NCBI RefSeq assembly: GCF_001610875.1
Contig: NZ_CP011272.1
Span: 1,593,988 to 1,657,987, forward strand
Reading direction: 5' to 3'
DNA length: 64,000 nt
DNA from: Pirellula sp. SH-Sr6A
GTDB taxonomy: Bacteria; Planctomycetota; Planctomycetia; Pirellulales; Pirellulaceae
Shown: in pieces, positions 8,668 to 18,123 of the stretch
How the letters are laid out: the number at the start of each line of letters is the position of its first letter
Numbering within the stretch: the stretch's first letter is position 1
The notes under the pieces: generated by a model
What the model was told of the DNA's origin: nothing
Databases searched by the model: none
The model's input: only the letters and a program-made list of their open reading frames with translations
Position numbers and translations under genes: made by a program

Positions 8668-9693
8668 TTATTCCTTGTCAACGCGTGGCGCCTGGCTAGG
8701 GTCGCAGCAAGGCAAACCGTCATTCAATTGCTTCGTCATACGACGGAGAACCTCCATCGACGTCTCCGTCGATGGTCCCTGCAAAGAACTGGACGCTTGG
8801 CTCGCTGGCAAGGGAGATTGCAAACCGGATGCCGTGATCTGGTTATCCATCCAGCTCTCCATCCGATTCGAACTCCTCGTCGCGACGAGGTATCCCCCCA
8901 TCAGAAGAATACTCAAACTCGCGATGGGACCACTCAGATGCTGGTAACGAGCCCCCAACCGCTGCCAAGCCCAGGCGGACAAGGAAAGGAGAGGCAAAGT
9001 CCCGATCCAAAAGGCTGCCATCGTGGCCACCGACATGGCGACCGATGGCGCCGCCAATGCGGCAAGAACAAAGAGGTAAAGCCAACCACAGGGCAGGAGC
9101 GTCGATGTCAGCCCCCAAAAATAGGCATTTCCCAAGGCCGATCCCTTCGGAAATACCTCTCGTAGCTTTCTCAACCCGCGCCCCCAATGCTCCACCCAAC
9201 TTCGGTGCAACGGCTCCCTCAAAGGCCGCGTTCCATCTGTCGACCTATTCCGATTGGGACCCATTTCTGCCAAGTGCGCCGATTTGACGCTGCCGTCCGA
9301 TCGATTGCTCCCCTCCCGGGCGCGCGCAACTGTGCCAAAACGGAACCATGGCGTGCCCAATTGCCACACCCCAATCCCGATCAACACCAATCCGATCGCA
9401 ACCCCCAACTGATGAAACTCGCCTGCAATCTGGACCAAACGGGCACGTTGGAGCGTCGTGGCAATCACTCCTGCGACTAGCCCCATACCACCATACGTCG
9501 TCAACCGGCCGAAATGATAAGCCGCCAACCGAAGACGGGGCGAAGGGACGACCTGCGACGGCGACCTCCTCGCTGGCTCTGCGGTCGCCAACAGAACAAA
9601 TGGCCCGCACATCCCAACACAATGCAGCGATCCCAGCAACGAAGCAATCATGGTCGCTCCGAGCAATTCCCACGACGCCCACAATCCACTCAT
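8668..9693 (-). CDS. TauE/SafE (UreH-type) family membrane protein
   Basis: The 341-residue multi-helix protein has the signature GSLHCVGMCGPFVLLA near its start, typical of the TauE/SafE and DsbD-2-like family often found in ccoGHI clusters. The start at 9693 is set by an ATGA overlap with the ccoH stop; the longer frame from 9729 would overlap ccoH by more. The middle contains a hydrophilic, low-complexity loop (about 125-180). It probably acts in metal or redox handling during oxidase assembly, but its transport substrate is not known. Confidence 0.8.
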   Translation of the reverse strand: MSGLWASWELLGATMIASLLGSLHCVGMCGPFVLLATAEPARRSPSQVVPSPRLRLAAYHFGRLTTYGGMGLVAGVIATTLQRARLVQIAGEFHQLGVAIGLVLIGIGVWQLGTPWFRFGTVARAREGSNRSDGSVKSAHLAEMGPNRNRSTDGTRPLREPLHRSWVEHWGRGLRKLREVFPKGSALGNAYFWGLTSTLLPCGWLYLFVLAALAAPSVAMSVATMAAFWIGTLPLLSLSAWAWQRLGARYQHLSGPIASLSILLMGGYLVATRSSNRMESWMDNQITASGLQSPLPASQASSSLQGPSTETSMEVLRRMTKQLNDGLPCCDPSQAPRVDKE

Positions 9694-10172
9694 CGAACCG
9701 GATCCAATTCGAGTGTGCGCTGCGTCCAAATCTGCGTCCCATCCGGCAAAGCACCCGCGATATCAAGATGCCAAAGCCCCGGTTTGGCCAAGTCTGCATC
9801 TCCTTCATACGCCGAGCCCGACCATGTCATCGGTACAACTTGCTGCTCTGCGACGCGGGTGTAGTGAAACAGCGTGACGGTTAGGCTCAAATCGGGAACG
9901 GGCTGGCGATCCTTATCAAGAACCGAGATGGACAACTTTCGGGGATTCGCCGTCGATGCCCGCGCGTCCACCGTCCACCCGCGGTCGGCGATTCGCTGCT
10001 CTTCCTTCTTGCGAACCTCCCAGTCGACTGAGCGCTGACCGAAGCCGGGAATGGTGCGGAACGAAGGGTCCCCGGCAGCCATGGAGATGGCGATCACCGC
10101 AATGGTGATATCGATCGCAAAGAACGCTAAGACCAAAGCAACCCAAAACCGACGCGAGCTTTTTTCTTGCAT
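9690..10172 (-). CDS. ccoH: FixH/CcoH family protein
   Basis: The 160-residue protein has one N-terminal membrane helix (about 9-32) and a periplasmic beta-rich domain. This is the FixH layout (for example GLWHLDIAGALPDG). FixH/CcoH stabilises the cbb3 complex during assembly. The start overlaps the ccoG stop by one base (TAATG) and the stop overlaps the next start by four bases. Confidence 0.88.
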   Translation of the reverse strand: MQEKSSRRFWVALVLAFFAIDITIAVIAISMAAGDPSFRTIPGFGQRSVDWEVRKKEEQRIADRGWTVDARASTANPRKLSISVLDKDRQPVPDLSLTVTLFHYTRVAEQQVVPMTWSGSAYEGDADLAKPGLWHLDIAGALPDGTQIWTQRTLELDPVR

Positions 10173-11722
10173 TATCGAGGCCCCAGCAATCGAAGCGTCA
10201 GCTCCCGTTTCGCACCTGCACTGTCGGACACAATCAGCTTGGTGGACGTAGCCCCGCGTCCTGCGGTCAATCGTACAGGAAAATGAACATCGATCGGCAA
10301 CCGCACGGTTTCACCGGGCTGGAGAACGACATCCGCCCCATCGCTGTTCTTGACCGTAACGGCCTCGTCCTCCACCTTGAACTGATACGTTTGCGCTGTT
10401 TGACTTCGGTTCACCAATCGCAATTTAAAATTGTTCTGGACAACCAAGTTCGAAGCGACCACAAAGGGTGCTCCACCGCTCGCGGGCAAAACGCGGGCGT
10501 CGAAAGCGAATTTGAAGGACAAGATAAAAAAGAAGAGTCCCGTCAGGACCGTTACCAACGTGGCGTAGATCACCGTCCTGGGTCGAATCAATCGCTGCGG
10601 TTTACCTTCCAATCCATCTTGACTGGTATAGCGGATCAATCCCGTGGGCAATCCAACCTTCGTCATAACCGCATCGCAAGCGTCGATGCACTGCGTGCAA
10701 TGGATACATTCCAATTGCAATCCGTTTCGAATGTCGATCCCGGTCGGACATACAGCCGTGCACCGGCCGCAATCGATGCAGTCGCCTGCCTCGCGCGGTG
10801 CATCGGTGACCTCCGGCAACGGCTTGCGCTTCCCCTTTTTTCTCGGCTCGCCTCGCTTGAGATCATACGCCACGATCAACGATTTCCGATCCAACATAAC
10901 CGATTGAAAGCGGCCATACGGGCATGCGATCAAGCAGAGTTGCTCGCGAAAATAAAGGTAGTGGAACATCAGCCCTAAGGTCGCCCCGGCCATCACCAAA
11001 AAGGCGATCGGGTGCTCGGTGGGAGGCGTCATGATCCAACGGCGCAGCTCGTCGGTACCCACGAAGTAACTCAAGAAGGTGTGCGCCAAAAACATGCAGC
11101 AAACGAGATAAACCAGCAATCGCAACAACTGTGCGGCCCCGCTCATGGGCTTACGCGGTTTCCCTCCCCTCCCAATCGTACCGTCGAACAATCGATCGAT
11201 CGGCCGGAACAAATACTCCAAGTAAACGGTATGGGGACACCCCCATCCGCACCAAAGGCGTCCAGCCAAACTCGTCACTAGCATGATCGAGAAAAATGCG
11301 CCGAGCATGATGCAGGCCAACAAAGGCGTATCCGTTGGATAAAACGTATACCCCAAGAACGTAAACTCCCTGGACGCAATGTCCAGGAGGACATAGGGCT
11401 TTCCATTGATCCGCAGATTCGGAAGCGTGACAAAAAATGCAATCAGCCCGTATGCGACCCATCGCCGAGCATGCCACTTCCTTCCTTTCTCCAGGGAAGG
11501 CGTAATCCAACGGCGTTTGCCGTCTCGCGACAGCGTCGGCAGGACTTGCTCATCCGCCCGCAAAATCGAACCGGCAGGCCCGGACATCTCCGAAGTCGCC
11601 GCAGGCTCTTCGGCGCAACGCTTTGTTCCGCCACAGTTGCCGCATCCTTTGGAGCAAGCGGCAATATTGGCTTCCCGTTGCTCCTTCGACAGGATCGGGA
11701 GGGAGAATTCGTTTGTAGTCAT
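10172..11722 (-). CDS. ccoG: Cytochrome oxidase accessory protein CcoG (FixG/RdxA)
   Basis: The 516-residue membrane iron-sulfur protein carries the CcoG hallmarks: GRLWCGWGCPHTVYLE and a 2[4Fe-4S] ferredoxin pair (CIDCGRCTAVCP, CIHCTQCIDAC), with several helices around them and a C-terminal Ig-like domain. CcoG is linked to copper reduction for cbb3 assembly. ATG 11722 was chosen over the TTG at 11737. An extra N-terminal cluster CSKGCGNCGGTKRC (Cys23, 27, 30, 36) is striking and might bind metal. It is followed by ccoH with a 1-base overlap. Confidence 0.95.
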   Translation of the reverse strand: MTTNEFSLPILSKEQREANIAACSKGCGNCGGTKRCAEEPAATSEMSGPAGSILRADEQVLPTLSRDGKRRWITPSLEKGRKWHARRWVAYGLIAFFVTLPNLRINGKPYVLLDIASREFTFLGYTFYPTDTPLLACIMLGAFFSIMLVTSLAGRLWCGWGCPHTVYLEYLFRPIDRLFDGTIGRGGKPRKPMSGAAQLLRLLVYLVCCMFLAHTFLSYFVGTDELRRWIMTPPTEHPIAFLVMAGATLGLMFHYLYFREQLCLIACPYGRFQSVMLDRKSLIVAYDLKRGEPRKKGKRKPLPEVTDAPREAGDCIDCGRCTAVCPTGIDIRNGLQLECIHCTQCIDACDAVMTKVGLPTGLIRYTSQDGLEGKPQRLIRPRTVIYATLVTVLTGLFFFILSFKFAFDARVLPASGGAPFVVASNLVVQNNFKLRLVNRSQTAQTYQFKVEDEAVTVKNSDGADVVLQPGETVRLPIDVHFPVRLTAGRGATSTKLIVSDSAGAKRELTLRLLGPR

Positions 11723-11944
11723 GAATTTGCAATCCAATGGAGGGATTGGAAAATCGCCTCGCGAACCCTAGTCGGGTCCATTTCCATTTTGTACTTCGGG
11801 GCGGCTCGAAAAGAACCGCTCCCTGCCCATTCTACCGCGAGCAATCCGCTTCGTCGTCGAAACACATCCGAGTGCCGATTGCCAACTCTCCGAGAGTTAC
11901 TTTCTCCCAAGAGCAATCCCCATGCCAAGCAGATTTCTCGCCGT

Positions 11945-12450
11945 GGCGAGCTACTTTCTTCAAACCCGGTTCTCGCAACGGCGCGGCGGCGCAAAGAGAG
12001 GAAAAGGAAGGTGTGGATAGGTTAACAAGTAGATAGTCGAACCTGAATCAGCCCACATCGGCCTTTCAAAGGGATCCACTTTGCGGACTTTGCGCCGTCG
12101 CGAGCCACTTTCTTCAAACCCAGTTCTCGCAACGGCGCGGCGGCGCTAAAGAGAGGAAAGGGAAGGTGTGGATAGGTTGACAAGTAGATAATCGAACCTG
12201 AATCAGCCCACATCGGCCTTTCAAAGGGACACCACTTTGCGAACTTTGCGCCGTCGCGAGCTACTTTCTTCAAACCTGGTTCTCGCAACGGCGCGGCGGC
12301 GCAGAGTGAGGAAAGGGAAGGTGTGGATAGGTTGACAAGTAGATAATCGAACCTGAATCAGCCCACATCGGCCTTTCAAAGGGATCCCACTTTGCGGACT
12401 TTGCGCCGTCGCGAGCCACTTTCTTCACTCCTGTTTCTCGCAACCGCGCG
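11945..12450. repeat. ~155-bp tandem repeats between ccoP and ccoG
   Basis: The segment ACTTTCTTCAA recurs at 11953, 12107 and 12263, with a diverged copy at 12418. The spacings are 154, 156 and 155. Each unit also contains GGCGCGGCGGCG, GGAAGGTGTGGATAGG and CCCACATCGGCC. This 746-base gap (11723-12468) is the only long gap in the oxidase cluster. The frames in it are repeat artefacts. The remaining unique part (11723-11940) shows nothing recognisable. Confidence 0.92.
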
Positions 12451-12468
12451 AAGTGAAATGGGATGGAC

Positions 12469-13053
12469 TTAATCCTTGGGCCAAGCGGGAATCGGGCTGC
12501 CATCGGGTGCTTTGCCAGTCGATGGATTCGTGCCTCGCAAACTGGCGACGTATATCGATACCAAAATCGCGTCGTTCTTGTGCGAGAATCGATTCCCCCA
12601 AGCAGGCATGGCTCCACCTGCGACCCCTTCATTGATCACCTTCACAATATCCGGCAATGTCTTAATGTGCTTAAAGGAATCATCGCAAAGATTGGGCCCG
12701 ACATTTCCACCACCCTCAGGACCGTGGCACGAGACGCAATTCGCCTTGAAAATCGCTTGCCCCACACCAACCCACTTGGGCTCCTTCAAAAACTTCACCA
12801 TCGTCGCTTGGTCCCCCTGCAAGTCCCCGATTTCCGCGTATTGCTTGCGCGTATTCTCATTGACCCCTTCGGTGTACTGGTCTGCCACGGACCGCCCCGG
12901 CGTTCCGTTGTGGTAATACATCAAGTAGAGCGGAGAAAAAGCGATCGTCCCCCAAAACATCCATTTCCACCAACCGGGAAGCGGATTGTCGTATTCTTGA
13001 ATGCCGTCGTAACTGTGGCCGAGCGAGACTTCTTTCGTATTCGACTGATTCAT
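12469..13053 (-). CDS. ccoP: cbb3 oxidase subunit CcoP, single-heme form
   Basis: The 194-residue membrane-anchored cytochrome c begins with the diagnostic CcoP segment YDGIQEYDNPLPGWW, followed by one helix. It has a single haem motif, CVSCH (106-110), with AMPAWGN supplying the probable axial Met149. Textbook CcoP has about 300 residues and two haems, so one cytochrome domain is missing. The ends of the frame look normal, so this is a short form and not a break. Its start overlaps the ccoQ stop by one base (TAATG). Confidence 0.93.
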   Translation of the reverse strand: MNQSNTKEVSLGHSYDGIQEYDNPLPGWWKWMFWGTIAFSPLYLMYYHNGTPGRSVADQYTEGVNENTRKQYAEIGDLQGDQATMVKFLKEPKWVGVGQAIFKANCVSCHGPEGGGNVGPNLCDDSFKHIKTLPDIVKVINEGVAGGAMPAWGNRFSHKNDAILVSIYVASLRGTNPSTGKAPDGSPIPAWPKD

Positions 13054-13241
13054 TATTCTTGATCGCCTTTCCGTGGATCAACGACGTGGTCATGGATGGG
13101 AATGCTGCTAAACCGTTCGACGGCTTCGGGACGCAACCGTAGCGCACCCCAGATAATGGCCAAAAAGCTGATCGCAAACATCACCACGGCGATCTCGTCG
13201 AAATGGGAGTAATCCAATTGGGAGATGACATCTTTCAGCAT
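13053..13241 (-). CDS. ccoQ: Small CcoQ-like subunit of cbb3 oxidase
   Basis: The 62-residue protein has one membrane helix (IAVVMFAISFLAIIWGALR) after a short polar start. It is four bases downstream of the ccoNO stop and overlaps the ccoP start by one base. Size, topology and position fit CcoQ, although CcoQ sequences are too variable for certainty. Confidence 0.8.
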   Translation of the reverse strand: MLKDVISQLDYSHFDEIAVVMFAISFLAIIWGALRLRPEAVERFSSIPIHDHVVDPRKGDQE

Positions 13242-13245
13242 CGCA

Positions 13246-15660
13246 TCACTCCTTATTCTCGGCAGCAGGGCTCTCGCTGGCCGATTCCGAGGCCCCCTCT
13301 GCGGCAGGTGCCGAAACGGGGGGCACTGCATCCGCTCCACCCGCTGGGGCCGCCGCCGGAGTCGCCGGTGCGAACAGGTCCTTCCCAATCCGCTGCATGT
13401 ACGCGATCAACGCAATGGCGGTCGAATCCTTGATCAACTCCCCTTCGAAAATCACCGGTCCACCTTGGGCAATGATGTCCGCAGCGATGGCCTCCGCCTG
13501 CCTCTTGGCGATCTCTTCCGACTCGGAAATTTCGAAGTCATAAGGAGCCCCGAGGAACTTGGCCGCTTCCACCCGCTTGGGGATCTCCCCGAAGTTGAGG
13601 CGCTCGGTGAGCAAGTGTTTGTAGGATGGCATCACCGATCCAGGCGACGCTTGGCCCGGGTTCTCGAAGTGGGTCCAGTGCCAGAAGCTGCTCTGCTTGC
13701 CCCCTTCTCGGGCCAAGTCTGGACCGATGCGTCGCGAACCCCATTGGAACGGACGGTCATAAATGAATTCACCCGCCTTGCTGTACTCCCCATAACGTTG
13801 GGTCTCAGCAACCATAGGCCGAATCATTTGGGAGTGGCAGTTGTAACAGCCTTCGCTGACATAAATATCACGGCCCGCCAATTCCAGCGGCGTGTAAGGC
13901 TTTACGGTCGAAATGGTTGGCACATTGCTTCGAATCAAAAACATCGGTACCGCCTCAAACAAACTGGCGATCACTACCGCTAACGTGGTGAGAATCGTGA
14001 AGCGAATTGGCAATCGCTCCCAACGGCGGTGCCAATCCATCGCACCGACTTTATCCAACACCTTGGCGGCCTCGATAACAGGGACCCCTTCAAGCTTGCT
14101 GCTGCCGATCGGCTCGTCGCGGTAGTTCTTCGTCAAGCGTGGCGCGGTGTAGACAGGTACATCGTATTTCGCAGGACGGGTCGTCCAAGTCATAAACGCA
14201 TTCAGAGCCAACATCAATACGCCAACGATATACAACCCGCCGCCAATCAATCGAGCCCACCAATACGGAACAATAGCCTGCACGGTTTCGACGAACTCCG
14301 GGTTCTGAAGGCGACCGAGATCATCCATCGCTCGCCACATCAAGCCCTGTGTGATACCGGCCATGTAAATGGGAATGATATACAGCAAGATCCCCATGGT
14401 TCCCAGCCAAAAGTGCCAATCGGCCATGCTCTTGCTCCAGAGCTTGGTCTGGAACAGCCGCGGCAACATCCAATAGGTCATCCCAAATATCATGAAACCA
14501 TTCCAACCGAGCGCGCCCGCGTGCACGTGGGCAATCGTCCAATCGGTGTAGTGCGAAAGAGCGTTGACACTCTTGACCGACAACAAGGGACCTTCAAAGG
14601 TCGCCATGCCGTAAAACGTGATCCCGACAACGAAGAACTTCAAAATCGGGTCCGAGGTGACTTTATTCCAAGCCCCCCGCAAGGTAAGCAATCCGTTGAT
14701 CATCCCCCCCCACGAAGGCATCCAAAGCATGACCGAGAAAAGCATTCCAAACGTGCTCGCCCACTCTGGCAACGCGGTGTAATGCAAATGGTGAGGGCCG
14801 GCCCAAATATAAATAAATACCAGCGACCAGAAGTGAATAATACTGAGTTTGTAACTAAATACCGGCCGCTCCGCCGCCTTGGGGAGATAGTAATACATCA
14901 ACCCCAAGAACGGTGTTGTTAAGAAGAAAGCGACCGCATTGTGACCATACCACCACTGCATCAACGCGTCTTGAACACCCGCGTACACCGAATAACTCTT
15001 CCCCCAAGAAATCGGCACGACCAAGTTATTAAAAACGTGGAGTACGGTGACTGTAACAATCGTGGCGATATAAAACCAAAGGGCCACGTACATATGGCGC
15101 TCACGGCGAACCCAAAGGGTCATTAAAAAGTTACCGCCAAAGAATCCGAGCCATACGACGGCAATGGCCAAATCGATGGGCCACTCCAACTCAGCGTATT
15201 CCTTGCTCTGCGTAATCCCCATCGGAAGCGTTATGGCAGCGGCTACGATGATCGCTTGCCACCCCCAGAAGTGAAGCCGGCTTAGCGTATCGCTCCACAT
15301 CCGACACTTGCACAGCCTTTGCGTGCTGTAGTAAATGGCGGCGAAGATTCCATTCCCAGCAAATGCGAAGATCGCCGCGTTGGTGTGCAATGGCCGGAGT
15401 CGACTGAAGGAGAGGAGCGAGCTGAACTTTGGGTCCATCCCCTGCCAAAGATTGGGGAGGACCAAGAGCAACGCGACCAACAGCCCCACGGTCGTCGCAA
15501 TGAGCCCCCAGAATATGGTAGCCACCATAAACATGCGAACGATGCCGTCGTCGTAACTGAACGTCTCAAGCGCCTGCGCCTCGCGACCGGGAGAGGAGGA
15601 GCCTGCCGATTCGTCCATGGTTGCCGCGTGGGAACCCAGCGGCTGTTCTGCAAATGACAT
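13246..15660 (-). CDS. ccoNO: Fused cbb3-type cytochrome oxidase subunits CcoN-CcoO
   Basis: The 804-residue protein joins the catalytic haem-copper subunit and the monoheme subunit. Residues ~35-520 are CcoN: helices with RPLHTNAAIFAF (low-spin haem His), WWYGHNAVAFFLT, AGPHHLHYTALPEW and HYTDWTIAHVHAGALGWNGF. CcoO follows from about 541 (MDWHRRWERLP), with a membrane anchor and the haem motif CYNCH (605-609). The tail from about 770 is rich in Ala, Pro and Ser. The two subunits are separate genes in proteobacteria. The gene heads the operon, 53 bases downstream of a sigma-54-type promoter. Confidence 0.96.
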   Translation of the reverse strand: MSFAEQPLGSHAATMDESAGSSSPGREAQALETFSYDDGIVRMFMVATIFWGLIATTVGLLVALLLVLPNLWQGMDPKFSSLLSFSRLRPLHTNAAIFAFAGNGIFAAIYYSTQRLCKCRMWSDTLSRLHFWGWQAIIVAAAITLPMGITQSKEYAELEWPIDLAIAVVWLGFFGGNFLMTLWVRRERHMYVALWFYIATIVTVTVLHVFNNLVVPISWGKSYSVYAGVQDALMQWWYGHNAVAFFLTTPFLGLMYYYLPKAAERPVFSYKLSIIHFWSLVFIYIWAGPHHLHYTALPEWASTFGMLFSVMLWMPSWGGMINGLLTLRGAWNKVTSDPILKFFVVGITFYGMATFEGPLLSVKSVNALSHYTDWTIAHVHAGALGWNGFMIFGMTYWMLPRLFQTKLWSKSMADWHFWLGTMGILLYIIPIYMAGITQGLMWRAMDDLGRLQNPEFVETVQAIVPYWWARLIGGGLYIVGVLMLALNAFMTWTTRPAKYDVPVYTAPRLTKNYRDEPIGSSKLEGVPVIEAAKVLDKVGAMDWHRRWERLPIRFTILTTLAVVIASLFEAVPMFLIRSNVPTISTVKPYTPLELAGRDIYVSEGCYNCHSQMIRPMVAETQRYGEYSKAGEFIYDRPFQWGSRRIGPDLAREGGKQSSFWHWTHFENPGQASPGSVMPSYKHLLTERLNFGEIPKRVEAAKFLGAPYDFEISESEEIAKRQAEAIAADIIAQGGPVIFEGELIKDSTAIALIAYMQRIGKDLFAPATPAAAPAGGADAVPPVSAPAAEGASESASESPAAENKE

Positions 15661-15712
15661 GATTCAGTGCGTGTCGGGGGAGAAGTGGGAAAACGATGCG
15701 TTCTCGAGAAAC

Positions 15713-15727
15713 GCAACCCATGTGCCA
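15713..15727 (-). promoter_or_regulatory. Sigma-54 (-24/-12) promoter of the cbb3 operon
   Basis: On the minus strand TGGCACATGGGTTGCG matches TGGCACRNNNNTTGCW at all key positions, with 10 bases between GG and GC. Transcription should start near 15701, about 40 bases before the ccoNO ATG. No FNR/FixK-type dyad (TTGAT-N4-ATCAA) was seen nearby. Control by an activator of the NtrC family is implied, and such a gene lies 2.5 kb away. Confidence 0.75.
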
Positions 15728-16068
15728 GTTATAAAGGATTTTGCAATTCCTCGAACCCGTCCCAGCCCCCATTCAAATCCATTTTCCAGCGTCAAGCTGT
15801 CACAGGTCCCCAAATCCTTCTCCTCCCCCCAATACGTGGGCAGTTCCCAGTCGCGAAAGGAATGAGCCGACAGGGAAGGAAAAAACGCCGATGGAAGCGC
15901 GAACGGAACAAATTGTCGCAACCGGTCCCATTCGGTGGGCGTCCGCCCCAGCCCCACACCCCACTCCAATCCCGCGCGCCACCATCAGCCCCCAAGCGCG
16001 CCGTTTTGTCACACCCCTATCTAGGGTCGTCCCCCCTGTCTAGCTATCGTCCTCGACGGATCTACAAC
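15728..16068. other. Upstream region of the cbb3 operon
   Basis: This stretch of about 340 bases is unique DNA with no supported gene. It is pyrimidine-rich on the plus strand. It would hold the enhancer sites for the sigma-54 promoter, but I could not pick out a convincing paired dyad. Confidence 0.5.
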
Positions 16069-16071
16069 AAA

Positions 16072-16984
16072 AACGGTCGAGGACGAGCCGTTCGACAATG
16101 TCGATCTGTTGTCCCCAACAGATCTGCATCGCCTAACGCATCGCGCAAGGTAAGTATGTCTCCCAGACTGCATCCGGGACTCTTCAAGACTGCGTGAGCG
16201 AGACGTGGTCTGGTCGATAGAAAGGTGGTACTCGGTGCAGGAACGGTCGAGGACGAGCCGTTCGACATTGTCGATCTGTTGTCCTCAACAGATCTGCATC
16301 ACCTAACGCATCACGCAAGGTAAGTATCTCTCCAAGACAGCGTGCGGGACTTTCCCAGACCGCGTGAGGGAGAGGTGGTCTGGTCGATAGGAAGGTGGTA
16401 CTCGGTGCAAGAACGGTCGAGGACGAGCCGTTCGACACTGTCGATCTGTTGTCCTCAACAGATCTGGATCGCCTAACGCATCGCGCAAGGTAAGTATCTC
16501 TCCCAGACTGCATCCGGGACTCTTCAAGAGTGCGTGAGCGAGACGTGGTCTGGTCGATAGTAAAGTGGTACTCGGTGCTGGAACGGTCGAGGACGAGCCG
16601 TTCGAAAATGTCGATCTGTTGTCCTCAACAGATCTGCATCGCCTAACGCATCACGCAAGATAAGTATCTCTCCCAGACAGCGTGCGGGACTTTCCACGAC
16701 GGCGTACGGGAGAGGTGGCTTAGCCGATAGTAAAGTGGTACTCGGTGCTGGAACGGTCGAGGACGAGCCGTTCGACATTGTCGATCTGTTGTCCTCAACA
16801 GATCTGCATCGCCTAACGCATCACGCAAGATAAGTATCTCTCCCAGACAGCGTGCGGGACTTTCCACGACGGCGTACGGGAGAGGTGGCTTAGCCGATAG
16901 TAAGGTGGTACTCGGCGCTGGAACGGTCGAGGACGAGCCGTTCGACATTGTCGATCTGTTGTCCTCAACAGATCCCTATGTCGA
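16072..16984 (+). repeat. 170-bp tandem repeat array
   Basis: Unit starts (AACGGTCG) lie at 16072, 16242, 16412, 16582, 16752 and 16922, all 170 apart. Copies differ from those at 74-1157 mainly in the 22-base submodules. The last copy runs into a fold-back element. Confidence 0.95.
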
Positions 16985-17220
16985 TCCTGAAAGGATCAAA
17001 GCTTGTAGCCGGGGGTCGAGCGCAAGCGATACCCCCGGTCCCCCCACCCCTTTTTCTATCCAGGAGGGATTAAAGAAATGCCATGGCTTGATCCAGAAAA
17101 CAACGCGAAGATGCTCAGTCGTGCGGCTCGCATCCCGTCGGGATGCTCAATCCATGGGGAATCCACCCGGGGGTATCGCATTCGCTCAACCCCCGGCTAA
17201 TGGCTCGAGTCCTTTCAGGA
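16985..17220 (+). repeat. Fold-back element, type B (copy 1 of a 466-bp duplication)
   Basis: The TCCTGAAAGGA / TCCTTTCAGGA ends and the AGCCGGGGGT / ACCCCCGGCT arms are as in the 1158 element. On both sides stands the same ~36-base piece of the 170-bp unit (from CGTTCGACATTG to CAACAGATC). This looks like insertion by recombination within the array. Confidence 0.8.
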
Positions 17221-17450
17221 CAAAAAGAGAAGAACGTTCGACATTGTCGATCTGTTGTCCTCAACAGATCTGCATCGCCTAACGCATCGCGCGAGATAAG
17301 TAGCTCTCCCAGACAGCGTGCGGGACTTTCCACGACGGCGTACGGGAGAGGTGGCTTAGCCGATAGTAAGGTGGTACTCGGCGCTGGAACGGTCGAGGAC
17401 GAGCCGTTCGACATTGTCGATCTGTTGTCCTCAACAGATCCCTATGTCGA

Positions 17451-17686
17451 TCCTGAAAGGATCAAAGCTTGTAGCCGGGGGTCGAGCGCAAGCGATACCC
17501 CCGGTCCCCCCACCCCTTTTTCTATCCAGGAGGGATTAAAGAAATGCCATGGCTTGATCCAGAAAACAACGCGAAGATGCTCAGTCGTGCGGCTCGCATC
17601 CCGTCGGGATGCTCAATCCATGGGGAATCCACCCGGGGGTATCGCATTCGCTCAACCCCCGGCTAATGGCTCGAGTCCTTTCAGGA
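17451..17686 (+). repeat. Fold-back element, type B (copy 2)
   Basis: This element is almost identical to the copy 466 bases upstream. The whole 466-base segment (170-bp unit plus element) is tandemly duplicated, with unit starts at 16922, 17388 and 17854. The near identity points to a recent duplication. Confidence 0.85.
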
Positions 17687-18050
17687 CAAAAAGAGAAGAA
17701 CGTTCGACATTGTCGATCTGTTGTCCTCAACAGATCTGCATCGCCTAACGCATCACGCGAGATAAGTAGCTCTCCCAGACAGCGTGCGGGACTTTCCACG
17801 ACGGCGTACGGGAGAGGTGGCTTAGCCGATAGTAAGGTGGTACTCGGCGCTGGAACGGTCGAGGACGAGCCGTTCGACATTGTCGATCTGTTGTCCTCAA
17901 CAGATCTGCATCGCCTAACGCATCGCGCAAGGTAAGTATCTCTCCCTGACTGCATACGGGACTCTTCAAGAGTGCGTGAGCGAGACGTGGTCTGGTCGAT
18001 AGTAGGGTGGTACTCGGTGCAAGAACGGTCGAGGACGAGCCGTTCGACAA
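17687..18050 (+). repeat. End of the 170-bp array
   Basis: Units start at 17854 and 18024, 170 apart, and the last is cut after GCCGTTCGACAATG. A short ACTCGCC-like piece and a REP-like hairpin (GTTCCGAGAAC at 18079-18089) follow immediately, then the sigma-54 promoter. Confidence 0.9.
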
Positions 18051-18123
18051 TGTTCCCTCGCCACTCCCAAGAATTCGGTTCCGAGAACGGTTACTACTTC
18101 CTTTTTCGGTCTTTGAAACCCAT

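Noticed and set aside
15661-15740. FNR/FixK-type operator before ccoNO
   Set aside because: I looked for TTGAT-N4-ATCAA-like dyads and found none; only the sigma-54 element stands out.
16643-17955. Frames of 84-201 residues in the second array
   Set aside because: These are readings of the 170-bp unit and fold-back element, present in many copies and both strands.
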